Shown piece after piece: positions 46,179 through 64,000 of a stretch of DNA of 64,000 nucleotides. Where the stretch lies: NCBI GenBank assembly GCA_025084515.1, contig JAJAGP010000278.1:231001-295000 (forward strand), in the 5' to 3' direction. Both the position numbers and the translations under genes were made by a program. This DNA is from Ancistrus triradiatus. Taxonomy: Eukaryota > Chordata > Actinopteri > Siluriformes > Loricariidae. The number at the start of each line of letters is the position of its first letter. Position 1 is the first letter of the stretch. The notes beneath the pieces are model-generated. The model saw nothing but the letters and a program-made list of their open reading frames with translations, was not told where the DNA came from and did not search any database.

Positions 46179-47787
46179 TCAGTCGTCGTCATCATCGGGA
46201 ACGAAGATGTCATGCTCTTCCAGGAGCGCGGCGAAACTCTTGCTGATGAGCGTGCCCATGTAGAGGAACGGCACCACCACCACGGTGATGCGTACGAACC
46301 CAAACGGGACCTGAACACGGAGACAAGTGCAGCACGGCTTTGAGATTAAAGCCACATTTTATTTAATCTTATTTTTTTAACAGTCAAGTAATTGTTACCC
46401 ATTTTCTTATTCTTCTTAAGTTTTCTTTTTAGGACCAGCATTATATTTCTGTTATCATCATAAAGTGATGTTCCCTAACAATCTTACAAACATTTATAAT
46501 AATACTTAAGCATTTTTTTCCAGTACAGTATTTTTACATATCGTATATAATAATTGAATTACTCATGCAAAAAATACAAGTACTTCATTATAAAAGTATT
46601 TTTTAGAACTCTGTACTTACTGATTATTTCCATAGCTTAATACTTTGTTCTTTTACTTGCTACATTTCAAGAGAAAAATCTGTACTTTAAACTCACTACA
46701 TTTTCAAAACAGGCTCGTTACTTTAGCTTTAAAGAATCTGTTTATTTATCCTTTTTTTCAGGCAATTCCAGTCTTATAAAGTTTTTCCAAACCTTTTAAT
46801 GTCCAGCATAATGCATTCTACTCTTAAAAATAACTATATACACACACGTTACACTTGTACTAATCACACACTGGAGGTTTACCACCTATACACATGTCCC
46901 TGGGTCAGTGACTTGTATTTATGTGCTGTATATAAGCAGTATATTTAAAAACCATATTTTTTTTAAGATTTGCATACGCATTTTTTAAATTAAACAGTAT
47001 AATGGAGTGTGCCGCAGTTTGTTGGACTCAAACACAGTGGCAGTGTTTCAGACAGTCAATGATAACTATTGTTTGGGTTCAATGTTATGCGAATTATCAG
47101 CATTAATTTTATAGATTTTATTTATTTAAATAATGTAGTTGTAGTACAAACCATTACGTATCCTCGGGGTCATGGATCTGTACCTTTCAAAAATGTTGTT
47201 AGAACGGCTTTTAAAGATACGTACATTTCGTAGGAGTACTTTTATACGTCGACTATTAAATATATTTAAATATAAGCCATACTTCAGCTTTTACTTGAGT
47301 ATTTTTAATCAGCTTAGTAGCATTTTTACTTAAACACAGAACTTCCATACTTCTGCCACCTCTGTTTATTACTAACAAGACATTAGTTTCACAGCAACGA
47401 GTGCCATTTTAATCAGGCTAGGTGTTACGAAAATACTTGACGCTATCCGACTTCCGCATTCAACAACCCGTGTGTTCGCAACAAAAAGTACACAAATCAG
47501 ACGCATCGATTGGTTCCATCAGCTGTCGTTCAAACTATTCCTGTGATTTGATTGGCTCGCATACATGTCCCAATACGGCAACACCCCACAGAAACACGTA
47601 GTTACTTACATTATAATAATTGTTTCTACACATAATAACAGCGTACCGTCGGGGGTTGAGGGAGAATGGCGCCCGATGTTGAAGACACCACAGTTCGCCT
47701 CGGCGCTGCTCCAGTCACAGTCCGTGATCTTAATCCGACATTTCTGGTGAGGAGACTGCGGAGTAAGCTGCTCATTCCCGGCGCCAT
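46179..47787 (-). CDS. smdt1: Essential MCU regulator EMRE
   Basis: Small inner-mitochondrial-membrane subunit that links the pore MCU to MICU1/2 and is needed for uniporter conductance in animals. Two coding exons on the minus strand: 47647-47787 (47 codons) and 46179-46310 (43 codons plus stop), joined in phase 0 with GT-AG borders, giving 90 aa. Residues 1-35 are rich in Arg, Ser and Thr with no acidic residue, as expected of a mitochondrial presequence. 'SGAILPQP' matches the conserved EMRE motif before the membrane helix. The helix is about 55-77, including 'VVPFLYMGTLISKSFAALL', and is followed by EEHDIFVP and a five-Asp tail. Exon 1 is flanked by the opposite-strand 5' region of dcaf15. 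Identification is firm from the C-terminal half. Confidence 0.93.
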
Positions 47788-49554
47788 ATTTCCTGTTTCT
47801 GAGCTCCGGCCCTGGTTTGCAGGGAGGGAGCTTTATCGCTAGGACGGGGCGTCGACTCTGATTCTGATTCATACCGGGAGTCAATTCTCTATCCACCTCT
47901 CGAATACTTGTTGGGAATCGAAGGAGTCGTTTGCGACTCCATCATACTTTATTACAGGATCGAAGTCCTCTAAAATAAAATGTGAAATCAATAATTATGT
48001 AAACATTACATGACTGTTTTATAATATGGGGTGGCACCTTTATTAAGTTATAAGTTCAATTAATATTATGAGTCGCTGAGGAGCCGCAGTTACACCTCAG
48101 AATTCAACTTTTACTGCTTAAATTCTTACAAAGCACATACGTATGATCAAATAGCATCTGATTGCAAGGATACAGCTGTTTTAATTTACTATTAGTATGG
48201 ATGAGGTGAATCCGAATCAATTCATTTGAGTTCAAATCTGAAACTAACAATCGACTCTTTTTAAATCAATACAGTATCCAAAAATGACAGCCTATTCCAT
48301 ACACAGTGCATTCCATAGTGAAATATCAGGGTTGGGGAACATGAGTAGGAAGGAGCTACACCTGAAGCAGCCAGTTTCAGGAATGAAAACCTGCAGCCAC
48401 GCCAGTTTTTTGTGTACATATTTTACTAAAGGCGTGTGGTGTTATTGCCTTGTGATTCATTCAGAAGCCATATACACCCATTGAGCTACAACAGAGACTG
48501 CAGCTCACAATGCACTACAATCTAATGAATGAACTACTGAACTATTAAAGCTGTAAACCTGAACAGTCTCCTTGAACAGTCTCCTTGCTGAATGTAGGTA
48601 CAGCCCTGAAACAGTGGTATTCTTTTATATATTCATGCTTCAAGGAAAAACATTGAGGAATGTAGTGCGTCTCAGTACACATGAGTACAAAGTGCATGCA
48701 TGGACGTTGCATGATTGTCATATTTGTTACACATTTGAGCCGTAGTTCTAGTAGCTCCAGGGCAAAATAAATAAGTCAAACTTTGAAAGCTTTCGTGCTT
48801 TAGATATAAAAGATTTCTACTTTCAGCAAAGCTTAAGATACAAGATGTTAATGAAACTCCTCAATCTTTAAGGAAATTATCTACAAATGTATGAAACTTA
48901 GCATTGAAATGGCAAGGATCTAAGATTAATACATAGTACAGGTTCATAGAAAGTGGACTATATTCTGGATTTAAAAGCACTTAATATGTTTACATTTCTA
49001 ATGAAATGTAATCTAATTTACTGTTACAGAGTTTGAAGGTGATATAAGAAAAAAACATATTTAGCATTACATAGCATTACTAAGAATGTGCAGCTATATG
49101 TGCGAAATATTGATATAAATCTTTAAAAATGAGAACAACACTGGGGTGATTTTGAAAGTATATTTGTTGTTAACCTTATTTAGAACATTAGTATTACTTT
49201 TTATCACGATTTACAAATCAACAGCTTTAAAAACACAAATTATCCCGCAAAAATGCATGGCTAAATCTTTAAGAGCATACTAGCATACTACATAGTATGC
49301 AAATTCCATAACCTAACATAGGTATCCATACTATGTTGACATACTCTTTAGTACGGTAGTATTCTCCCCGAACGTTTGGGAGACATCAGTATGAATATTC
49401 AGCTTCCCGTCCAGTCCAATAAGGAATGTATTTCGATTTGATTGACGTTTATTTAGACCAACCAGTATAATGCAAAGCTGCGCCAATAACCAATCAGCGG
49501 TCTAGGTGGGGTGATGAGTGGGCAGGTCTAAAGGATTTTTTGCAAAGAGAAATA
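47788..49554. other. Divergent intergenic region between smdt1 and dcaf15
   Basis: Should hold the smdt1 promoter near 47.8-47.9 kb and the dcaf15 promoter near 49.4-49.55 kb. AT-rich middle part with repeat-like words ('agcatactagcatactacat' at about 49.27 kb). No additional gene recognised. Confidence 0.45.
49483..49494 (+). promoter_or_regulatory. Paired CCAAT boxes upstream of dcaf15
   Basis: CCAAT at 49,483-49,487 and 49,490-49,494, about 60 bp before the dcaf15 ATG. No TATA box was seen. Fits a TATA-less housekeeping promoter with a short leader. Confidence 0.5.
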
Positions 49555-56809
<7,255 letters not shown>

Positions 56810-57080
56810 CGCCCCTCACAGTCCTCCGGCTGCTTCCCGACGATCCTCCGTCCACGTTCTGGACGGACGCGGCGTCTGAGCGGAGCGGACCGAGAGCCTC
56901 GAGTCGCTGCTAACACCGCTGAGCTGTAACTATCACTCGGACTGTCCGACTCGTGGCCTATCGCTGCTGGAACGAACAAAACCTTTTTATATGCGTTTCC
57001 CTTTTTTTGTTTTGGTAGAGTGTTTGAGTTGTGCATGATTACTGGAGTTTGTCGTTCGGCTAATTTAAACGAGACTGTTC

Positions 57081-57086
57081 ATTAAA
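57081..57086 (+). terminator. Candidate dcaf15 polyadenylation signal
   Basis: ATTAAA about 270 bp after the dcaf15 stop, followed by GT-containing sequence. Confidence 0.5.
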
Positions 57087-57227
57087 GTTGGTATCAATCA
57101 GGAGCTCAAACCTACCTCTGTGTCTGGATGGAACAAAAGTATGTGGACACCCCAACGTCAAATCTGTATCAGGTTACACCAAGATACTGGAACGTTTAGC
57201 TCTGAATTTGAAGGCCAGGCCAACACG

Positions 57228-57390
57228 TTGATCTCTTATTAGGTACACCTAATCAGCCAATCGCATTGCAGGGCGTGATCAAGGTCAAACCGAGCATCAG
57301 AACGGGGAAGAAAGATGATCTGAGAGTTTCAGAAGCTGCTCATCTATTTACAGAGAGCGATCCGAAAGGGAAAATCTCCAGTGAGGGCTT
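57228..57390 (+). repeat. Tc1-like 5' fragment ('attaggtacacc' family)
   Basis: Starts with 'cttattaggtacacctaatc' and continues with the 5' part of the same element seen at 45.5 kb ('accgagcatcagaacgggga'), then breaks off. Confidence 0.65.
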
Positions 57391-57989
57391 GTTTTTCCAA
57401 TGAAACCGAGCCAGCGACTTGGTTGAAAAAAGAAAAACCACCACGGCTTCACTTCAGAGAGTTTAATTTCAATCTGTCGTACAATAATATCGATCTTCTT
57501 GACAATAAAATCTACACGTACACTCCGAGTAAAGCCGAGTATAAACAGTATATCATAAAAGGACGATTCCTAACAAAGTGGCCTCCGTCGGCCGAGGCGA
57601 CATCGAATAATCACGTCATTCAGAGATACAAACCCACACGGGCGTCTGCAGAAAGCAGATCCACGTCATGTAGGAGTGATGGGCCAGGTCGGTTTTAGAC
57701 CCATCCTACGAGAGAAGCTGCCGTCGGGAACGGGGTCACGAGAAAACTTCTAAGGGCCGTCTCAAACGAGTCTGCTGGCTGACCTGTGTATAGTTTTCCC
57801 TCTCTTTTAGCAGCCCTGCTGGCTCCTCCTAAAACCAGATCTACCCATCTTTTTACTAGCTGTTAGGGGTGGCAGTATGACCATATTCTATCGGATCGTG
57901 ATGGGCGATGTGCTTACAACCTATCAGCTGTCTGGATTAAGGCTTTTTCACACAGTCTGATTTTTACGGACGGAAAAAAAAAAACGCAC

Positions 57990-58650
57990 GTCAAATTTAG
58001 AAGAAGAACACGCCTATTTTAATGGTAAATCGGAGCCTGTTCTAATTTCTGCATTAAAACCATTCTGACCAATCAGAGCTGCATCCGTCCACAAAACAGT
58101 CTTCCAATAGCCTTCTGGCTCGTCCACGTGATCTTTAGCAAACTGCAGACGAGCAGCAATGTTCTTTTTGGAGAGCAGTGGCTTTCTCCTTGCAGCCCTG
58201 CCATGCACACCATTGTTGTTCAGTGTTCTTCTGATGGTGGACTCATGAACATTAACATCAGCCAATGTGAGAGAGGCCTTCAGTTGCTTAGAAGTTACCC
58301 CTGGGGTCCTTTGTGATCTCACCAACTATTACACGCCCTGCTCTTGGAGAGATCTTTGTTGGGCGACCACTCCTGGGGAGGGTAACAATGGTCTTGTATT
58401 TCCTCCATTTGTACACAATCTGTCTGACTGTGGATTGGTGGAGTCCAAACTCTTTAGAGATGGTTTTGTAACCTTTTCCAGCCTGATGAGCATCAACAAC
58501 TCTTTTTCTGAGGTCCTCAGAAATCTCCTTTGTGTAACTGGATTCTCTTTATCTGCTTTTAGGACTTGTGTGAAAATCTGACGATGTTTGAGGTCATATT
58601 TGTGCAGAAATATAGAAAATTCTAAAGGGTTCACAAACTTTATGTAGCAC
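57990..58650 (-). pseudogene. Tc1-like transposase relic between dcaf15 and rfx1
   Basis: The minus strand encodes N-terminal and middle parts of a Tc1-type transposase in different frames. Recognisable pieces are 'TSKQLKASLTLADVNVHEST', 'KPLLSKKNIAARLQFAKDH' and, upstream, a helix-turn-helix part. The C-terminal catalytic part is missing. The right end 'agggttcacaaacttt' is typical of this family. Not functional. Confidence 0.75.
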
Positions 58651-60261
58651 ACGGATAAAAATCGTACGGTGAGAAAAGGCCTTTAAGACTTCAGCGTTGT
58701 TTACCGACTGACTTTATCTGACCGATTTGACTTGTGTACCAAAGCTCCTTCAGGTCTGAAATCGTATGACTTTTATGGAGTCAGCACTATGAGAATGATG
58801 AGGGATTTATCATTGCCATCTCATGGCTGGATCCCGAGGGCATTATTTGTAGAGGGGAGTTGGCTCTGGCTCTTCTTTTTTGTGGATAAACGCTTCTACT
58901 TGACATAGGACCCAAGCAAATGAACGGGATGATTCCATGGATTTTGGGCCAAACCCATCATGGTTCTACTGCATAGCTACATAAGGCAAAAGCACAGCAA
59001 ACAGCTTAAGCGATAGAACATTCTCATTAACTCATACACGGAAAAGGTAAAGGTTTCTGCAGTCGCAGGCGATTCTCGAGGCACGAACAGTACAATCATT
59101 ACACCGAGGAAAATCTCTCGTCTGGCTAAAAACAAAAGCATACAAGCACTCAGAAGTAACCCGTTCTGGCTCCTTTGGGGAAAGAAGCCGGACATACGAT
59201 AGGCCTCTGGTTACCGGGAGCGATACTAGAGCCCGCTCGTGTTTCCACAGCATTGAAGCAACATCCTGAACTAGGGGGCGCTGAGGGATATGGCGAGCTG
59301 TCGTAGCTTTTATAGGCACTGGATCAGCACTGGATTCGTGAGGAAAATGAAGGAATTAAGGCTGAATGACGCATGGAAACGGTTCATAAAGAGCATTCCG
59401 TTCAAATGTTTTCTCAGATATCTTCAGACTGACATTTTCTACCCTTCACTGTCTCACACACACACACATGCACACACCCCCACTGAGGTTCCCCACTGAC
59501 CATAGTAATCACTTTATAGGCATTCAGGTACTGACTGTAGTACTGTGCAAAAGTCTTAGGACACCATTATGTGGTATAACAAACAACTATTTCTCAGTCT
59601 CTCTGCTAGAAATCCAAACTTAAACTCCAGACCTGCATATTAGAGGTACTATGAGATCACCTACATCTGAAGAACTCCATATAATATAATGAAGGTCTCC
59701 CCAAAAGAGAGTTCACACGCTCGGTGCCAACGGAGGTCACACTAAATACCGACTTTTGCCCGTATAAGCCGTGTTCTGATCTTTTTTTGTGTCTGTACAT
59801 ACCTCCTGGATTTCCTGGTTCTGGTCAGTACCTGAGCACCTACATGGTCACGAATAGGGTGTCCGTGTTGCTCATTAAGTATAATAAACACTGCAGATTC
59901 TAACGGTATAAGGCAATAGACATCGATACGTTATAAAGACCGCTGACCTTCCAACTAAGATGAATAAGGCAAAAACCGCATGGCACTAAGAGAAATAAGA
60001 GCACGTGTACACCGATCAGCCAAAACGTGAACGCCCCCCCCAGTCTGTGGCGACCCCTGCTGAGCGGGGGCACCACAGCCTCATCAAACACACTGTATGC
60101 CTTGTTAATGAAGGTGTCTCAGGTCTCCAACCCTGAACGTTTCTACTCTCTCCCAGAGCTTAACCAGTGTTAGGATGGGGCTGGTTATGGGGTTCGGCTG
60201 ATCGGTGTGTGTGTGTGTTGTGAGAAGTGTTAATGTGTGTGCAGCATGTAAGGTGTGAGTG

Positions 60262-61247
60262 TTAGTTGTGCGTGCTGTTGAACAGGTCTGTCCTGGCCAG
60301 TTTGACCGGCGGCTCCAGAGACTCCTCCCCCATGGCGCTGGCATTGACCTGAACAGACAGCTGCTCCTCGTCGCTCTCGTCCTCCTCCTCTTCCTCCTCG
60401 TCTGAAACGCACACACAGGTTAGGGTACAGGGAGGAGGAGGAGGAGGAGGAGGGTGTGACGTGATGTGATGTGATGAAGGTGCGTTACCTTTCTCTGCTG
60501 TGCTCAGGTTTCGGCTCAGGTTGGAGAACTGGAGAGGAAAAAGGAAACAAACGTCAACCGCACTCGCTCAAACTTGTACGAGTCGAGCCGTGCCACTCCG
60601 GTCAGATGAAACTCGATTCACGAGTCACGACTCAGTGATTCAGATTCACAATCGCGCTCTCGGTGCAGATCCGCGCTGTTTATCGTGGTTTTCTTTTTTA
60701 TCTCCAGTACTGTGTTCTCAGTGCAAATAAATCTGCAAAGATTAGTAACAGCAGACGGCGCCTAGAGTTCATCAATAGAGTAAGTGTTTTGCTTTTACTT
60801 TTTGCTTTCAAGATCCTTATTAAAGATCTTTATTATAAATAAGCTTGGTGTTAATGATTTGGGGTAACTGTAGGTTAATGTAAGTGTTAATGTGGAATCG
60901 GCTCCTCTGATACAGTACAGACTATATTAAACTCATCAGTTCATGATCCATTTATCTTCTGATGGATTTGTTGAACATATCCCCATCATAAATCAGGAGC
61001 TCCTGTACAATACAGCTCCATTAATGCTGATAGTGCCTCATACAGGGGGATTTTCTGGATTAATTCAATTTACTCACTACTTTTCTTACTGAAATCGTAT
61101 TATGGATATACGTGCTACGAGTAATGCGATTACTGGAATAAAATACGGCTCTCTTTATGGGATTTCTTAATCTGATTTCTAGATCGGATTACGCTGTATA
61201 GGTGACCGCTTAAATAATCAGATACCTGCAGAAATCCAAAGATTATT

Positions 61248-61285
<38 letters not shown>

Positions 61286-61441
61286 CTCTCCCATAACAGC
61301 GATGGGGGTTTCTCCTTTAGCCTTGGCCACTTTGTGCTCCACCAGGTAATACATGTACTCATCATAGAGCAGCCGGATCAGGTGGAACGACCCGAAACTG
61401 GCCGCGCTGCGCAGAGTCAGGTCTCGGATCACCATCGAACT

Positions 61442-61484
<43 letters not shown>

Positions 61485-63802
61485 CAGCAACGATACTCAG
61501 GTAGGCTGAGGGGTTTAAACCGTGCTCAGTGGGTATTAAGGGGCACAGAGTGTGCCATGGGAATACCCCTACACCATTACACCTTTAATCCCTAGAGGGT
61601 GGTGCTGCATGTGGATCTCAGTAGGTCAGCTGTTTCTGAACCATGCCACGTTCAAAGTCACTTAAATCCCCCTTCTTGCCCGTTCTGATGCTTGATGAAT
61701 AGAAGCACCGAGCTGCTGCCGTGTGATTGGCTGAGGAGTTGGACGGGTGTACCTAATGAAGTGGACGGGGAGTATTTATAGTATGTAGTGTGTGTTTACC
61801 TGTAGAAGCTCCACTTGAGCAGGAAGAGTTTAGCAGCCTTGGTGAAGCCGGGACTGGCCGCGTAGGGTTCGAGGACGTGAGCGACGACGCCATCCAGCCA
61901 GGAGGCCCACTGCTCCAGAGACTGCTGCTGCTGCAGGGTCACCTTAAAGTCCTGCTCGATGCTCTGCACTATGGATTCCTCACACGCACACACCCACGAC
62001 GCCTGCTCCTGCTCTCACACACACATATATAAGTTTAAGAGGTGTGTGTGTGTGTGTGTGTTAGCACTATACTATAGTGTGAGTGTGTGTACCTGGACGT
62101 TGTTGAAGTCCACTCGGTTGAGGTCGCTGAGCATCTGGGTGATCTGGGCGGAGTTCTGCAGCACGGCTCTGGCAGCCTGGGCCAGGTGATTCAGAGAGGT
62201 GTACCTGCGCAGGGTCTGAGCAAACGCACCTGCGCACACCACCTACACACACACACACACAAAACAAGTCCGATATATGCAACTACTGATTACCTCTGTG
62301 TGTGTGTGTGTGGCCTTGTCTTGCTATACCTGTGAGGACCCTTTCCCAGTCCCCTCTGGTTTAACTGCTTTTTTTGCAAAAGCTGCAACTTTTATTTTAA
62401 AAAACCAAAGGAGCCAAAAGACTTGCTTTAGGTTACTGAGGTTAAGGCTGGGGGTGGCATTCAAAACCTAAAGTAATCCTTCATTGTCAATGCAAAGTCC
62501 TCACAAGTGTAGTAAGGCAGGTGTGTGTGTGTGTGTGTCTGACCTTAATGCGGACCATCTCCTCCGGTATGTTCATCATGGCGCTGGTGAGCCAGTTCTC
62601 TAAACTCTTGGCACAGTTACGGATGGCTTGGGTTAAGGCACCTATAAAGCAGAACGGGAATGTTTCCATCAGAGCCTGGTGTGCCGTGTGGAGTTGTGCT
62701 GTGCTTGTTAGACATGAGGAACTCACTGGGTATGGGTGTGAGCACGTCCGGGATGAGGATCTCCACGATAGTCTGGTACAGCAAGTTGTCACAGTTGCGA
62801 CTCCAGCGCAGAACCGGCTCGTACTTACACAGCAGCACCAGGCAGTCTTTTGGCAAATGCTTCTCCGATTCACCGTGCCTGTAAAGTCAATATTTTCAGA
62901 GCAAGAACATCCCCAGCATCTCTGCCACTACGCTGTTTACCCTCCCAGGATGTCAACACCTATATAATAATGACAGAAATTTCCACCTCCAGAGCTTCAG
63001 GGTCTCCAGAGCAGGAACGTCTGCAGAGCATCAGTACCTCTATATAATAAAAACATGAAGATCTCCACAGTAGGAATACCTCCCCAGCGTGAAAGTTTAC
63101 AGAACAAGAACACCTCCAGGACGTCTACCTCTCTGGAGCAAGAACATTTCCAAGACAAGAACATCCCCAGAGCATCCACCTCTCTAGAGCAAGAACACCT
63201 AAACAAAAAGGGGGGATATCTCCAGACCATCTACCTCTCCAGAGCAAGAACATATCCAGTTTGGTTTCCTTTCGAGAGCAAGAACATTTCCACGAGGTCT
63301 AGCTCTCCAAAACAAGAACATCTCCAAAACAGCTACTTCTCCAGAGCAAGAACATCTCCAGAACGTCTATCTTTCCAAAACAAGAACATCTCCAGTCTCT
63401 ACCTCTCTAAAACAAGAAAATCTAAAAAAAAAAAAAAAAAAAAAGCATGTCATCTCCAGAGCGTGTATATATCAAGAACTTCAACACCTCCAGTAAATAA
63501 ATGCATGAAGACGTCCAGACACTTCCAGACCAAGCACACCTCCAGATCATTGATGTCTCGAGAGCACCAGCGTCATCATATTCAAAGCAAACGTTTGTCG
63601 CCTTATTATTTTTTTTTTAAATACTATATATTTTAAGAACCTCATCATTCTGCATATACGAGTACCTTAATGGCGTGTGGTGTAACACTCACAGGTTGTG
63701 TGTGTCCATGTCGTTGGTTTGTCCCTCACTGAATCTCCAGAAGCTTTTCCACAGCGTCTCAACCAGAGGGAACTGCAGGTTCACGATCACGTCTACTATA
63801 GC
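60262..63802 (-). CDS. rfx1: Regulatory factor X1, C-terminal part (runs off right edge)
   Basis: Winged-helix transcription factor; this window holds the last eight exons, encoding the conserved dimerization region and acidic tail. Exons in transcript order (minus strand): 63693-63802, 62727-62878, 62544-62641, 62093-62242, 61800-62008, 61286-61439, 60489-60528 and 60262-60401. Phases agree and total 351 codons including stop. Diagnostic blocks: 'QFPLVETLWKSFWRFS', 'VEILIPDVLTPIPSALTQAI', 'FAQTLRRYTSLNHLAQAARA', 'DLNRVDFNNVQEQASWVC', 'SFGSFHLIRLLYDEYMYYLV'. The Glu/Asp run followed by 'LEPPVKLARTD' points to RFX1 rather than RFX2 or RFX3, as does adjacency to dcaf15, which matches human 19p13. 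The DNA-binding domain lies outside the window. Confidence 0.93.
60765..61062 (-). repeat. Interspersed repeat, copy 2 (inverted relative to 44.7 kb)
   Basis: Reverse complement of the repeat at 44.71-45.07 kb, with shared 'ggaatcggctcctctga', 'aatcaggagctcctgtac' and 'gcctcatacaggggga'. Lies in the rfx1 intron between 60,528 and 61,286. Confidence 0.75.
61600..61778 (-). repeat. Tc1-like 5' fragment ('attaggtacacc' family), inverted
   Basis: Ends in 'gggtgtacctaatgaagtgg' and contains 'cacgttcaaagtcact'. It is the inverted 5' portion of the element seen whole-ended at 41.7 and 45.5 kb. Adjacent to an rfx1 exon. Confidence 0.65.
62940..63450. repeat. Minisatellite in an rfx1 intron
   Basis: Irregular units of about 25-40 bp built on 'ctccagagcaagaacatctc', with an A20 run near 63,424-63,443. 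The repetitive plus-strand frame (63,055-63,636) is not coding. It lies between the exons ending at 62,878 and starting at 63,693. Confidence 0.8.
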
Positions 63803-63870
63803 CTGAAGAACACACACACACACACACAACCATTACACATTTTATATGTAATATGCACACACACACACAT

Positions 63871-64000
63871 ACAGTGGGGCAAAAAGTATTTAGTCAGCCA
63901 CTGATTGTGCGAGTTCTCCTACTTAGAAAGATGAGAGAGGTCTGTAATTTTCATCATAGCTACACTTCAGCTATGAGAGACAAAATGAGAAAAAAAAAAA
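63871..64000. mobile_element. Tc1-like transposon end, truncated by the window edge
   Basis: Starts 'acagtggggcaaaaagtat' and continues 'agtcagccactgattgtg' and 'atgagagaggtctgtaat', the terminal sequence of a common fish Tc1-like family. Its body lies beyond the window, inside the rfx1 intron. Confidence 0.7.

Larger units (their letters stand above)
56810..60261. other. Convergent intergenic region between dcaf15 and rfx1
   Basis: Contains the dcaf15 3' UTR (to about 57.1 kb), two Tc1-like relics (57.23-57.39 and 57.99-58.65 kb) and a Tc1-like terminal fragment at about 59,520-59,575 ('gcaaaagtcttaggacacc'). The rfx1 3' UTR probably occupies the right part. No other gene recognised. Confidence 0.5.

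Noticed and set aside
63055..63636. 193-codon frame on the plus strand
   Set aside because: Arises from the rfx1 intronic minisatellite and a poly-A run; antisense to rfx1.

Overview
This window is nuclear DNA of a ray-finned fish. The repeats suggest an otophysan, perhaps a catfish, but the species is not proven. Supporting evidence: five vertebrate genes with GT-AG introns, very dense (CA)n/(CT)n/(TA)n microsatellites, many dead Tc1-like transposons, fold-back MITE-like elements, and a DLL1-class Delta gene of teleost deltaA/deltaD type. No bacterial, plasmid or viral gene was recognised.

Layout. 1-10.7 kb: gene-poor repeat-rich DNA and a CpG-rich patch (about 6.2-7.1 kb), leading to a TATA promoter at 10.78 kb. 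11.2-18.5 kb (+): a complete 11-exon Delta ligand gene (764 aa, probably dla), with a 3' UTR to about 19.8 kb. 19.8-25.7 kb: repeats, no gene recognised. 25.7-44.2 kb (+): a 17-exon TRIOBP-like gene (1,125 aa, one PH domain, C-terminal coiled coils). Two of its introns hold large minisatellites. 46.2-47.8 kb (-): two-exon smdt1 (EMRE, 90 aa). 49.6-56.8 kb (+): 13-exon dcaf15, intact except for one apparent extra base in exon 8. 60.3-63.8 kb (-): the last eight exons of rfx1, which runs off the right edge.

The genes do not form a pathway. Delta is a Notch ligand, TRIOBP an F-actin organiser, EMRE a subunit of the mitochondrial calcium uniporter, DCAF15 a CUL4-DDB1 substrate receptor and RFX1 a transcription factor. 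In human, TRIOBP and SMDT1 lie on 22q13 and DCAF15 and RFX1 lie next to each other on 19p13, so the block joins pieces of two human chromosomes plus a DLL1 relative (human DLL1 is on 6q27).

No clearly novel system was found. The observations most worth a second look are: the frame break in dcaf15; the Delta PDZ ligand whose last residue comes from an exon contributing only Val and stop; the conserved internal start for a short TRIOBP isoform; two unusual TRIOBP intronic minisatellites; dinucleotide repeats sitting directly at many splice sites; and an E-box/SOX cluster in a Delta intron. All exon models were made by hand from splice signals, phase and recalled family sequence. Exon lengths sum to a multiple of three for every gene except dcaf15.
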